From: Treponema sp.
GTDB lineage: Bacteria > Spirochaetota > Spirochaetia > Treponematales > Treponemataceae
DNA: 35,116 nt
Assembly: GCA_017470085.1 (NCBI GenBank)
Contig: JAFUFE010000042.1
Coordinates: 1 to 35,116 of the forward strand
Direction of reading: 5' to 3'
This document shows, piece after piece, positions 1-8,461 of this stretch (the stretch's first letter is position 1; each line of letters starts with the position of its first letter). Position numbers and translations under genes: made by a program. Under the pieces are notes generated by a model that searched no databases, was not told the DNA's origin, and saw only the letters and a program-made list of their open reading frames with translations.

Positions 1-564
1 ACGCTTTTCTTCTTCTGCCCGTAGTTTCCGGGAAAACTCGTGATAGAGCAGCCGCCCGGCAATCAATTCCCACTGCGGCTCGTCCTTTCCCGTCAGCTCC
101 ACCGCCGCGCGCGTTAGGGCTGAAAGCGACTCGTCAATCGTCATGCCTGGTTTTGAAAATGTCTTGAACTTTGCAGAGAGCCGCGCAAGCGCATACGGTT
201 TAGACGGAAAGTCGCGCTCAATGTCGTGCAGACATCGTTCAAGTTCCGCCCCCGGCAGCAGCCCTAAAAGCTCGTTCCGCGCTTCACGCAGTTGCGCTCG
301 CTCCGAACGGTACAGGATAAAGCGCTTGGCCGCTTCATACTGCCCTGCTTTCATCAGGGCGGTTTCCGCATGATCCTGTATTGTTTCTACTGACACGCCC
401 TCGGTGCCGCCAATCTGCGCCTCAATCTCTGCCACCAGTTGGGTAAGCTCCGCCGCATCATACGGAGCTCCTGCACTGATGAGCGCCTTTTCAAGCGCGT
501 TTTTAATTTTTGCACTTTCATACGACTGCTCGGAGCCGTCTCGCTTGGTAATCTTCATAGTCAT
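1..564 (-). CDS. nrdA: Ribonucleoside-diphosphate reductase alpha subunit, N-terminal part (runs off left edge)
   Basis: Reading leftward from the ATG at 564, 188 codons stay open to the window edge, so only the N-terminus is present. The first ~90 residues (start MTMKITKRDGS) look like an ATP-cone regulatory domain. The next part, with the stretch KDEPQWELIAGRLL around residues 159-172, matches the N-terminal domain of class I ribonucleotide reductase large subunits, which make deoxyribonucleotides from ribonucleoside diphosphates in the cytoplasm. The catalytic cysteines lie outside the window. A second ATG at 558 would give the common start MKITKRDG; no clear Shine-Dalgarno precedes either. 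An extended -10 box sits only 9 bases before the upstream ATG. Family assignment is by motif recognition; class Ia versus other subclasses cannot be settled from this part. Confidence 0.82.
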   Translation of the reverse strand, partial: MTMKITKRDGSEQSYESAKIKNALEKALISAGAPYDAAELTQLVAEIEAQIGGTEGVSVETIQDHAETALMKAGQYEAAKRFILYRSERAQLREARNELLGLLPGAELERCLHDIERDFPSKPYALARLSAKFKTFSKPGMTIDESLSALTRAAVELTGKDEPQWELIAGRLLYHEFSRKLRAEEEKR

Positions 565-573
565 AGTTGAGAA

Positions 574-582
574 AGTATACCA
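574..582 (-). promoter_or_regulatory. Extended -10 promoter of the reductase gene
   Basis: On the minus strand TGG precedes TATACT (579-574), an extended -10 element. Only 9 bases separate it from the ATG at 564, so the transcript leader would be about 2 bases. No convincing -35 is visible. Confidence 0.5.
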
Positions 583-661
583 GAAATCAGCACGCTATAT
601 CTAGTGGTATTCGGCAGAATTTTATAAAAATAACGCAAATTTTATGCTGAGGGACGGCTCT

Positions 662-753
662 TTCATCGGACAGTACGATGACTATTCTGCCCGCATTGAT
701 TCATCGGACAGTACAACGGCCGTTCTGCTCGTACCGATTCACCGATCGTGCCG
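662..753. repeat. 38-bp tandem repeat, about 2.4 copies
   Basis: Units start at 662, 700 and 738 (period 38). Each opens with TTCATCGGACAGTAC or a decayed form and has TTCTGC about two thirds through; the third copy is partial and diverged. The period is not a multiple of three and no gene overlaps, so it is noncoding. The rest of the 645-base gap between the reductase and nucleotidase genes shows only small stem-loops, such as CGCATG-AAA-CATGCG near 1068, and the nucleotidase promoter. Confidence 0.7.
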
Positions 754-1142
754 TAGCTGGACCTGGCACCACCGTTAAAACATGCGTTACGTATGATGCC
801 TATTACAGATAGACCGTAGCGCAACACCGCAATGCAACCGACGCTTTGTTTCAGAGCTATTTCTTCTTAAAAATCACGCAGAAATGCCGGTGATTTTGGA
901 CGATTTGTTCTGAAAGCACGCCGTTTTCTTGATGCTGTGGTCACGTGGATGCCGTTTGTAATAAAAGTGGTGCACATTTTATAATTTTTTGTTATTTTTG
1001 TGTATCTTTTTGAGCAAAAAAGCGACTTCTGGCAGTCATCGCTCGAGGGCGATGCCGGCGGAATTCGCATGAAACATGCGGTTTTCCCGGTATTTTTAGG
1101 AAAAATTATAGAAAGATTTTGTTGATAAATTCGTTTTGTATG

Positions 1143-1170
1143 TTCACAATCATCGGAATTATGGTATACT
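1143..1170 (+). promoter_or_regulatory. Promoter of the 5'-nucleotidase gene
   Basis: TTCACA (1143-1148), 16-base spacer, TATACT (1165-1170) with an extended TGG just before the -10. The predicted start near 1177 leaves a leader of about 33 bases containing a GAGGAGGAA ribosome site. Confidence 0.6.
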
Positions 1171-1209
1171 GTTTGCAAAATTTCATATATACATATTGAG
1201 GAGGAACAG

Positions 1210-2781
1210 ATGAAAACGGGATTCAGAATCAAGGCGCTCTGGCCAATCGTTGCGGCCAGTGCGTTGTTGGCAATCGGCTGCGGACGGCAGCACGTTGACC
1301 CGGAGGCGGAATACGAGCTTGTGGTGCTGCACACGAACGACCACCACGGCTCAGTGCTGACGCGGAAAGATGCAGCTGGCGTTGGTCACGGCGGGCTTGC
1401 CGAACGGGCAACGTTTATTGCAGAGGTGCGCGCGCAACATAAGAACGTGCTCCTTGTCGATGCTGGCGATATCAACACCGGGACGGCGGTATCGAACATG
1501 TTTGCTGCAGAGCCGGACATTGCGGCGTACAACGAAATGGGCTACGAGGTAGCAACGTTCGGCAACCACGAATTCGACGGGCCGTTGGCAAAACTACACA
1601 AACAGATGAAGCTGTCGAAGTTCCCGTGGCTTTCGGTGAATATCAAGCAGGGAAACAAATACCTCGGTAAGCCGTACGTCATCAAAAAGTACGATGGCTT
1701 TACGGTTGGCATATTCGGACTCACGACGAACCGAACACAGGTTATCGCAAGTCCGGATGCATCGCTTACATTCATCGATGAAATTGAAGCGGCACGCGCG
1801 ATGGTGGCGGAACTGCGCGGCAAGGTGGACGTGCTTATTGCACTCACGCACATTGGCGACGTTACCGAAGCGGCAGATCACAACTCATCGGTGAAGCTTG
1901 CAGAAGCCGTGCCCGGCATCGATCTGATAATCGATGGACATTCGCACTCATATTTTTCTGAAGCGAAGTACGTAAACGATACACCCATCGTTACGGCAAA
2001 CGAATGGGGAAAGTACGTGGGCGAGGCGGTATTCCGCATCAAAAACAAAACGGTGGTGCAGTTCAGCTGGCGGCCAGTTGAAATAACAGACGCAGTATAC
2101 CCGCCCGATGCGCGCGTGACGGCGGTGCTGCAACCGTACATTGACGAAGCGGAAGCATCGCTCAAAAAAGTCATGATGGTAACCTCTGACGAATTTCCGT
2201 TCGGAAACCGCATCACGCGCTATCAGGAAACGGCAAGCGGCGATCTTCTGTGCGACGCTACTGTAGCGCAGCTGAAAACAATCGGCATGGATGTGGATTT
2301 TGCGATACAGAACGGGGGAAACATTCGGACGGCGCTACCCAAAGGAGCGGTAACAAAAGAAGCAATCATGACGATGCTGCCGTTTGAAAACGTTATCTAT
2401 GTGCTGACGCTGCGCGGTTCTGACGTGCGCGCGCTGTTTGACTTTATCGGTTCGATCAACCAAGGTGCCGGCGGGTTTGCACAGGTGTCGCGCGAAGCGC
2501 GCTATACGATTACCTATGACGCAGAAGGACGGAATGGGCGCATCTCTGATGTGACGGTCGGCGGCATACCGATCGATGACGAAAAAACATACCGCGTAGC
2601 GACGAATGACTATCTGGCAGGCGGTGGCGACGGTTACGTGGTATTTGGAAACGCGCTCGACACCTTCAACAGCTCTATGCTATTGAGCGATGTATTTATC
2701 GATTACGTGCAGTCGCTGCCGAGCCCGGTGGCGCCGGAAACCGATGGACGCATCCGGATTGTTGGCGGCGTGACGCCCTGA
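1210..2781 (+). CDS. Lipoprotein 5'-nucleotidase / UDP-sugar hydrolase family
   Basis: A 523-residue secreted metallophosphoesterase that should release nucleosides and phosphate from nucleotides outside the inner membrane, a salvage role. Residues 1-24 form a lipoprotein signal ending in LLAIGC, so Cys24 is the likely lipid anchor. The metal-binding blocks are in order: HTNDHHG (41-47), GDINTG (from 86), GNHEFDG (from 118), THIGD and DGHSHS (~241). The C-terminal half is the 5_nucleotid_C substrate domain (QNGGNIRT, GGGDGY). Length is normal for the family. The start has a strong GAGGAGGAA site. It stands alone, with its own promoter and hairpins downstream. UshA-like or NtpA-like substrate choice cannot be told apart here. 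Confidence 0.92.
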   Translation: MKTGFRIKALWPIVAASALLAIGCGRQHVDPEAEYELVVLHTNDHHGSVLTRKDAAGVGHGGLAERATFIAEVRAQHKNVLLVDAGDINTGTAVSNMFAAEPDIAAYNEMGYEVATFGNHEFDGPLAKLHKQMKLSKFPWLSVNIKQGNKYLGKPYVIKKYDGFTVGIFGLTTNRTQVIASPDASLTFIDEIEAARAMVAELRGKVDVLIALTHIGDVTEAADHNSSVKLAEAVPGIDLIIDGHSHSYFSEAKYVNDTPIVTANEWGKYVGEAVFRIKNKTVVQFSWRPVEITDAVYPPDARVTAVLQPYIDEAEASLKKVMMVTSDEFPFGNRITRYQETASGDLLCDATVAQLKTIGMDVDFAIQNGGNIRTALPKGAVTKEAIMTMLPFENVIYVLTLRGSDVRALFDFIGSINQGAGGFAQVSREARYTITYDAEGRNGRISDVTVGGIPIDDEKTYRVATNDYLAGGGDGYVVFGNALDTFNSSMLLSDVFIDYVQSLPSPVAPETDGRIRIVGGVTP

Positions 2782-2818
2782 CGACGAGCGGGCGATGAGC
2801 ATCGGTCTCGCGCGCAAT

Positions 2819-2848
2819 GCCAGCGCGCCGCTTTTGCGGCGCGCTGGC
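2819..2848 (+). terminator. Perfect 13-bp hairpin after the 5'-nucleotidase gene
   Basis: A 13-bp perfect GC-rich stem (2819-2831 with 2836-2848) closes a TTTT loop, 38 bases after the stop codon. Only a weak T run follows, so it may be a 3'-end stabiliser or an inefficient terminator. Confidence 0.55.
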
Positions 2849-2954
2849 TTATGTATACGGAACACGCACCGTCTTGGCGCCGATGCCGCGCATACAACGC
2901 TCGTGGTGCCGAACAGCTGTGCGGGAAAAAATCTTTAGATATAAACGAAGCGTT

Positions 2955-2985
2955 AAACGCGCGACCTTGTGTTGCGCGTTTTTTT
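2955..2985 (+). terminator. Rho-independent terminator
   Basis: AAACGCGC (2955-2962) pairs with GCGCGTTT (2974-2981) and is followed by a run of seven T. This is a standard intrinsic terminator shape, and probably the real transcript end for the nucleotidase gene. Confidence 0.65.
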
Positions 2986-3084
2986 GTGATTTTTCGCGCA
3001 GCAAAAAAATCGTGAGGCATTTTCCGTGCGTCTCTGCACGGCATTCTGTGTATGCGTTGCGCTCTCCGTGCACAGTGGGGCGTT

Positions 3085-3167
3085 GCGGGGCGAAGCCCCG
3101 CAGGGAGGGGTGTCCGCGCAACAAGCGGTATACCGCGCCGTGCGCGGCAGGGGAGGGGCTCCTCCCC
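3085..3167. repeat. Cluster of short GC-rich palindromes
   Basis: Three perfect inverted repeats lie side by side: GCGGGGC-gaa-GCCCCGC (3085-3101), the palindrome GCGGTATACCGC (3125-3136), and GGGGAGG-ggct-CCTCCCC (3150-3167). An A9 tract follows. No gene is present. It looks like an intergenic repeat element; an RNA function is unproven. Confidence 0.5.
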
Positions 3168-3184
3168 GTAAAAAAAAATTGTCC

Positions 3185-3213
3185 CTGACGATACGGCGAT
3201 TTGTTGCTATAAT
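3185..3213 (+). promoter_or_regulatory. Promoter of MATE gene, predicted leaderless
   Basis: CTGACG (3185-3190), 17-base spacer, perfect TATAAT (3208-3213), then six bases to the ATG at 3220. Transcription should begin at or within one base of the start codon. Confidence 0.6.
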
Positions 3214-3219
3214 GGATTT

Positions 3220-4605
3220 ATGCAGCTATTTAAAAGGGAATCGCCTGAAACGGAATATACGCGCATGGTGACGGCGCCGGTAGGTGCTTTAATCACGCAG
3301 CTTTCTGTGCCGACTATCACGAGTATGCTCATCACGGCGATATACAACATGGCGGACACGTTTTTTGTGTCGCAGCTGGGAACGAGCGCAAGCGGTGCAG
3401 TGGGCATTGTGTTTTCGATAATGGCGGTTATTCAAGCGGTCGGCTTTACGCTCGGTATGGGTTCAGGCAGTATCATTTCGCAGCTACTCGGCAAAAAAGA
3501 TGTGGTGCGTGCAAGCGAGATTGCTTCTTCGGCCTTTGCGGCGGCAGTTGTGTTCGGGACTGCGGTAGCGGGATTCGGCACGGCGTTTTCGGCGCAGCTG
3601 ATGAAGCTGCTCGGCGCGACAGACACGATTGTGCCGTTCGCACGGGATTATGCGCGCTTTATTCTGCCGGGCGCACCGGTGATGTGCGCAGCATTCGTGA
3701 TGAACAATGTGCTCCGCGCAGAAGGACATGCTGCATTTTCTATGATTGGATTGACGGCGGGCGGTATACTGAATATAGTGCTCGACCCGCTGTTTATTTT
3801 TGGTTTCGGACTGGGTACAGCAGGAGCAGCTATCGCGACGCTCATCAGCCAGTGCGTGAGCTTCTGTATTTTACTGCAATTTTTTATTCGCCGAAAAGGA
3901 ATCGTTCGGCTGCGTGGCTCGTATGTGGCGCGGCAGTTTCGCGTATACGGCAGCATCATTGCGATGGGGATGCCGTCACTCGCACGGCAGGGATTGGCGA
4001 GCGTTTCCACTGTCATGCTCAATCATCGGGCAGCGGCATATGGAGACGCAGCGGTAGCGGCGGTTTCAATCGTCATGCGCATTATCATACTGGTAGCGTC
4101 GGTGATGATAGGAATCGGGCAAGGATTTACCCCTGTCTCTGGCTACAACTATGGCGCCCGAAAATACCGACGCGTACGCGACGCTTATCGGTTTACTGTT
4201 TGTGCCGGCGCGGCAGTGCTCGCTGTCGCTGCGGTGGTGCTCGTTATCGGCGCACCGTACATAATCGCTCGGTTCCGCGACGATGCGGCGGTTATAGCGA
4301 TTGGGACTGCGGCGCTCCGCTTTCAGGCGGTAACGCTGCCGCTCCATGCGTTTATCGTGGGCACCAACATGCTCATGCAGTCCACCGGCAAAGCCGCGCA
4401 GGCAACATTTTTGTCGTGCAACCGGCAAGGGATATTTTTTATTCCGCTCATCGTGGTACTACCGCTATTTTTCGGGCTGACGGGCATTGAAGCAACGCAG
4501 GCAGGTGCCGATATTTTGAGCGCGCTCACCGCGATTCCGTTTATGGTGTGGTTTCTGCACCACTTGCCGGATGACGGACAAGCTGCTAGTCATCACGACG
4601 GCTGA
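3220..4605 (+). CDS. MATE-family multidrug/cation antiporter
   Basis: A 461-residue polytopic inner-membrane protein. The N-terminal block, with LITQLSVPTITSMLITAIYN and ADTFFVSQLG, is the classic start of the NorM/DinF-type MATE fold, in which two bundles of six helices exchange Na+ or H+ for drugs or metabolites. GMGSGSIISQLLG and, mid-protein, the second-bundle motif GQGFTPVSGYNYGARK also fit. Length is typical. There is no Shine-Dalgarno before the ATG; the -10 box is six bases upstream, which supports this start and a leaderless message. It is monocistronic, with a distinct promoter for the next gene. The substrate cannot be inferred. Confidence 0.9.
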   Translation: MQLFKRESPETEYTRMVTAPVGALITQLSVPTITSMLITAIYNMADTFFVSQLGTSASGAVGIVFSIMAVIQAVGFTLGMGSGSIISQLLGKKDVVRASEIASSAFAAAVVFGTAVAGFGTAFSAQLMKLLGATDTIVPFARDYARFILPGAPVMCAAFVMNNVLRAEGHAAFSMIGLTAGGILNIVLDPLFIFGFGLGTAGAAIATLISQCVSFCILLQFFIRRKGIVRLRGSYVARQFRVYGSIIAMGMPSLARQGLASVSTVMLNHRAAAYGDAAVAAVSIVMRIIILVASVMIGIGQGFTPVSGYNYGARKYRRVRDAYRFTVCAGAAVLAVAAVVLVIGAPYIIARFRDDAAVIAIGTAALRFQAVTLPLHAFIVGTNMLMQSTGKAAQATFLSCNRQGIFFIPLIVVLPLFFGLTGIEATQAGADILSALTAIPFMVWFLHHLPDDGQAASHHDG

Positions 4606-4691
4606 CTGATACAGGGGCACACTGTAGTTTTGCCGCAAGCGGCAAGTGCAGAATCAAGCCGCTGGCGGATTAGCGGACGGGTAAACGGCAG

Positions 4692-4720
4692 TTGCCATAA
4701 AATAATGCAACAAATATACT
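4692..4720 (+). promoter_or_regulatory. Promoter of aldolase gene, predicted leaderless
   Basis: TTGCCA (4692-4697), 17-base spacer, TATACT (4715-4720), then six bases to the ATG at 4727. An in-frame GTG at 4721 touches the -10 box and would not be transcribed, which decides the start. Confidence 0.7.
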
Positions 4721-4726
4721 GTGCAT

Positions 4727-5749
4727 ATGGTATCATTTGAAAGCGATTACACAGAAGGCACGCATCCTGCAATTTTAGAACGGCTTTTAGAAACAAACCT
4801 GACGCAGACGCCCGGCTACGGACACGATGCATTTTCCGAAAGCGCCCGGCAGAAAATCAAAGTGGCATGCGGCTCACCCGATGCCGAAGTAACATTTCTA
4901 ACCGGTGGCACGCAGACGAATCAAATCGTCATAGACACGATGCTCAAACCGTACGAAGGCGTCGTGGCCGTACAGAGCGGACATGTAAATGTGCACGAAG
5001 CCGGAGCGATTGAATACACCGGACACAAAGTGATCACGTTGCCTGGCCATGATGGAAAAATGGACGCGGCGGAATTGGATGCATTTATCCGCAACTTTTA
5101 CGCTGATAAAAACCACGAACACATGGTGTCTCCCGGCATGGCGTATATTTCATATCCAACTGAATACGGCACATTGTATAGTAAAGAAGAACTCAACGCG
5201 ATTTCCGCTGTGTGCCGCTCACACCACATTCCGCTCTTTATAGATGGCGCGCGGCTTGGTTATGGTTTAGCAGCGTCTTATGACGTGACGCTTTTAGACA
5301 TTGCGCAATGTGCAGACGTATTCTATATCGGGGGGACAAAAGTCGGCGCGCTCTGCGGCGAAGCGCTTGTCTTTGCAGCAGGCGAGCAGCCGCCCCACTT
5401 TGAATCGCTGGTAAAACAACACGGCGCTTTACTCGCAAAAGGGCGGCTGCTCGGCGTTCAGTTCGATGTGCTCTTTACCGACAATCTGTATTTTAAAATC
5501 AGTACACACGCCGTCGCTCTGGCGACACGCCTCAAAGACGCACTGAAAGCAAAAGGATACCGGCTTTTCATTGATTCGCCCACAAATCAGCAGTTTGTCA
5601 TATTGGAAAACGCACAGCTAGAAACGCTGCGGCAGCAGGTAGCATTCGGATTCTGGGAAAAATACGACGAAACGCACACGGTCGTACGTTTTGCTACCAG
5701 CTGGGCGACCACGGACACACAGGTTGACCAGCTGATTGCTCTGCTGTAA
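4727..5749 (+). CDS. Low-specificity L-threonine aldolase family (PLP, beta-eliminating lyase fold)
   Basis: A 340-residue fold-type I PLP enzyme. The order of motifs matches threonine aldolases: an N-terminal SDYTEG with TPGYGHDAFS, then TFLTGGTQTNQ (phosphate binding), IDGARLGYG with the PLP-pairing Asp, and FYIGGTKVG, where Lys205 is the expected Schiff-base lysine. The family cleaves L-threonine or allo-threonine to glycine and acetaldehyde in the cytoplasm. Close relatives annotated as tryptophanase-like lyases share this fold, so substrate is uncertain. The ATG at 4727 is chosen because the in-frame GTG two codons earlier abuts the -10 box. It stands alone; the next gene converges on it. 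Confidence 0.85.
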   Translation: MVSFESDYTEGTHPAILERLLETNLTQTPGYGHDAFSESARQKIKVACGSPDAEVTFLTGGTQTNQIVIDTMLKPYEGVVAVQSGHVNVHEAGAIEYTGHKVITLPGHDGKMDAAELDAFIRNFYADKNHEHMVSPGMAYISYPTEYGTLYSKEELNAISAVCRSHHIPLFIDGARLGYGLAASYDVTLLDIAQCADVFYIGGTKVGALCGEALVFAAGEQPPHFESLVKQHGALLAKGRLLGVQFDVLFTDNLYFKISTHAVALATRLKDALKAKGYRLFIDSPTNQQFVILENAQLETLRQQVAFGFWEKYDETHTVVRFATSWATTDTQVDQLIALL

Positions 5750-5904
5750 GAACGCTGTTGCTGTACGAAAAGTCAGTCATGCAGCTTCATACCGCATGAT
5801 GTTTTCGAATTTGCACAATAAAACTCGGTTGGCAAAAACTGCGCTTCCCTGCACTCTCCGCACGAATCAACACACTCCGTAAATAGCACCTGCAAAATCG
5901 GTGA

Positions 5905-7995
5905 CTAAAACCGGAACAACAAATCTTCGTAACTCGGATAAGGTTTATACGCTTCGCCGAGGAGCGGCTCTATAGCATCTGCACAGGCGCGCGTTTGTTC
6001 CATAAGCGGAATAATGTCTGTAACGTATTTGTGCGCGCGCTCACGGTAATCGGCACACATCTGGATCTGTGCGTGCCGTTCGGTAAGCGCCTCTGCACAA
6101 GCGGCAAGCGCATCAACCTGTGCTGAGAGCGTACGGATGAGCGTCGTTTCCGCCGTACACGGAACATCAGGAACAGCGCTTTGTATATTTTGTACGGCAG
6201 CACCGACATCGGACAAATAGCGAAAAGCAGCGGGCAAAATATCTGTGTGCACCATCTCAAGCATAGTCTGCACTTCGATGTTGAGCACTTGACAGTATTT
6301 TTTGAGCTTGATTCTGTAGTGGCTTTTAAGCTCGCTTTCAGAATACACGCCGACATCCGTATACAGCGCGATATTTTTGGGGCGCAGATATTCTGCCATG
6401 GCATCTGGCAATGTGGGCAGATTGATAAGCCCGCGCTGTTTTGCTTCGTGCAGCCACGAGTCATCATAACCGTTGCCGTTGAAAATAACGCGCCAATGGT
6501 CGGTGATTGTTTTTTTTATCAATGTCTGCAAGTCTTTGTCAAAATCACTTGAACGCTCTAATTCGTCGGCGAATCCTTTGAGCGTATATGCGACGATGGC
6601 ATTGAGCGCGGTGTTCGGCCCGGAAATAGACAGCGAGGAACCGAGCGAACGGAATTCAAAGCGGTTACCGGTAAACGCAAACGGAGACGTGCGATTGCGG
6701 TCGGTCGTGTCTTTGGGGATGGGCGGGAGTACGTCGACACCGATTTTCATTTCCTGTTTGGTGTGTTCGTCATATGGTGTGCCGTCTTTAATCGATTTAA
6801 GGATGGCTTCAATCTCTGTTCCCGTAAAAATCGACATGATTGCGGGTGGCGCCTCGTTGCCGCCAAGACGGCAGTCGTTTCCTGCGCTCGCCACGGAGAT
6901 GCGCAGCAAGTCGGCGTGGTCGTCCACCGCTTTGATGACTGCAGTCAGAAAGAGTAAGAACTGCGCATTTTTGCGCGGCGTATCGCCGGGTTCAAGCAGA
7001 TTCTCTCCGGTATTCGTAGAGAGTGACCAGTTGTTGTGCTTACCGCTGCCGTTCACTCCTGCAAATGGTTTTTCGTGCAGCAGACAGACCAGCCCGTGCC
7101 GGCGCGCAACTTTTTTCATGATTTCCATGGTCAACTGATTTTGGTCAGCGGCGAGATTCGTCGTAGAAAAAATTGGCGCAATTTCATGCTGTGCGGGTGC
7201 AGCTTCGTTATGTTCCGTTTTGGCGAGAATACCGAGCTTCCACAGTTCGACGTTCAGCTCTTCCATGAACTTCGTGACGCGCGGTTTGATGGCGGCGTAA
7301 TACTGGTCGTCCAGTTCTTGCCCTTTTGCCGGCGGAGCGCCGAAAAGCGTGCGCCCCGTCATAAGCAAGTCTTTGCGCTTACCGTATAACGTTTCGTCAA
7401 TCAAAAAATATTCCTGTTCAGGACCGACCGTCGTAACAACGCGTGTCGCTTCCGTGTTTCCAAACAGACGCAGTATGCGGAGCGCCTGCCGATTGAGCGC
7501 TTCCATGGAACGGAGGAGCGGCGTTTTTTTATCGAGCGCTTCGCCCGTGTATGAACAAAACGCAGTCGGAATGCACAGCGAATGTTCTTTGACGAATGCA
7601 TATGCCGTCGGATCCCACACTGTGTAACCGCGCGCCTCAAAAGTAGCGCGCCCGCCGCCGGAGGGAAACGACGACGCATCTGATTCGCCCTTGACTAACT
7701 CTTTCCCGCTGAACGACATAATCACGGTGCTGTCATCGATCGGGTTGATAAAGCTGTTATGTTTTTCTGCAGTCATGCCGTTGAGCGGCTGAAACCAGTG
7801 GGTAAAGTGAGTTGCACCTTTGGAAAGCGCCCATACCTTCATGGCGTGCGCCACTTGATTCGCCACAGACAGTTCAAGCGGCGTACCGTCTTCGATTGTC
7901 TTTTTCAGGGCGACGAACGTGTCTTTCGGTAACAGATCTCGCATGACGTCCTGATTGAATACCATGTTTCCAAATAATTCCGGTACGTTTGGCAT
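5905..7995 (-). CDS. glnN: Glutamine synthetase type III
   Basis: A 696-residue cytoplasmic enzyme that joins ammonia to glutamate using ATP. Length and motifs fit the GSIII (GlnN) class of Bacteroidetes, cyanobacteria and treponemes, not the ~450-residue GSI. Class landmarks visible are [20 protein letters not shown] near residue 110, [10 protein letters not shown] near 190 (metal-binding glutamates), [14 protein letters not shown] near 265, and the nucleotide/ammonia region [15 protein letters not shown] near 315. The ATG at 7995 has a good GAGGAG site seven bases upstream. It is divergent from purL across a 466-base gap. GSIII is usually controlled by nitrogen status, but no recognisable operator was seen here. 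Confidence 0.95.
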   Translation of the reverse strand: MPNVPELFGNMVFNQDVMRDLLPKDTFVALKKTIEDGTPLELSVANQVAHAMKVWALSKGATHFTHWFQPLNGMTAEKHNSFINPIDDSTVIMSFSGKELVKGESDASSFPSGGGRATFEARGYTVWDPTAYAFVKEHSLCIPTAFCSYTGEALDKKTPLLRSMEALNRQALRILRLFGNTEATRVVTTVGPEQEYFLIDETLYGKRKDLLMTGRTLFGAPPAKGQELDDQYYAAIKPRVTKFMEELNVELWKLGILAKTEHNEAAPAQHEIAPIFSTTNLAADQNQLTMEIMKKVARRHGLVCLLHEKPFAGVNGSGKHNNWSLSTNTGENLLEPGDTPRKNAQFLLFLTAVIKAVDDHADLLRISVASAGNDCRLGGNEAPPAIMSIFTGTEIEAILKSIKDGTPYDEHTKQEMKIGVDVLPPIPKDTTDRNRTSPFAFTGNRFEFRSLGSSLSISGPNTALNAIVAYTLKGFADELERSSDFDKDLQTLIKKTITDHWRVIFNGNGYDDSWLHEAKQRGLINLPTLPDAMAEYLRPKNIALYTDVGVYSESELKSHYRIKLKKYCQVLNIEVQTMLEMVHTDILPAAFRYLSDVGAAVQNIQSAVPDVPCTAETTLIRTLSAQVDALAACAEALTERHAQIQMCADYRERAHKYVTDIIPLMEQTRACADAIEPLLGEAYKPYPSYEDLLFRF

Positions 7996-8425
7996 AACCG
8001 CTCCTCACACAAATACGCCGTACGCGCTGCACAGTGTGTCTGCCGCAACAGCCGGCGCCGATCAAGCAGGGCAAAATTGATTACCCATTCGGAAAAAACG
8101 GAATCGCTCGCTGCTGCCTATTTGCCGACGGTGCCAGATACCGTGCAGCATCCACGCGCCTAAAAATGTATGGCGCCGCTGATTTTGCCACCGCACCGAT
8201 ACGCGCGTGCAGACAGCAGCTCGCTATTACATCCCGATGATACCACATATTACAAAAATCTACCAGATGTACACCCGGTTGTTCAATCGTACGAGCGCAT
8301 ACCGACGGTGATGCAGATGAAACCGTCCGAAGCCGTCCACCTACCACAATAATGACAGACTGGTTTACAGCGTACACTGCCGCATGGATGAAAACGCATG
8401 AAGAAAAAAGGTATTATACCGATAT
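7996..8425. other. Intergenic region between glnN and purL
   Basis: No gene is supported. A minus-strand TGG-TATCAT extended -10 lies at about 8239-8247 and could start glnN transcription with a leader of some 230 bases. A perfect GGTATTATACC palindrome at 8410-8420 lies just before the purL -35 and could be an operator. Neither has further support. Confidence 0.3.
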
Positions 8426-8455
8426 TTGAAAAACCGCCGCCACTCGCTATATACT
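8426..8455 (+). promoter_or_regulatory. Promoter of purL, predicted leaderless
   Basis: TTGAAA (8426-8431), 18-base spacer, TATACT (8450-8455), then six bases to the ATG at 8462. A longer in-frame reading would start on the TTG of the -35 box itself, so it is rejected. Confidence 0.68.
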
Positions 8456-8461
8456 AAACGT

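Noticed and set aside
867-1334. A 155-codon minus-strand open frame overlapping the start of the nucleotidase gene.
   Set aside because: It overlaps the promoter and signal peptide of a well-supported gene, has no ribosome site, and is low-complexity in translation.
3150-3178. An intrinsic terminator at GGGGAGG-CCTCCCC with an A9 tract.
   Set aside because: On the plus strand the hairpin is followed by A, not T; on the minus strand the T run comes before the hairpin. Neither orientation works as a terminator.
8426-8461. A longer purL starting at TTG 8426 (12 extra residues).
   Set aside because: The TTG is the first half of the -35 box and the extra codons span the -10 box, so they cannot lie in the mRNA from that promoter.
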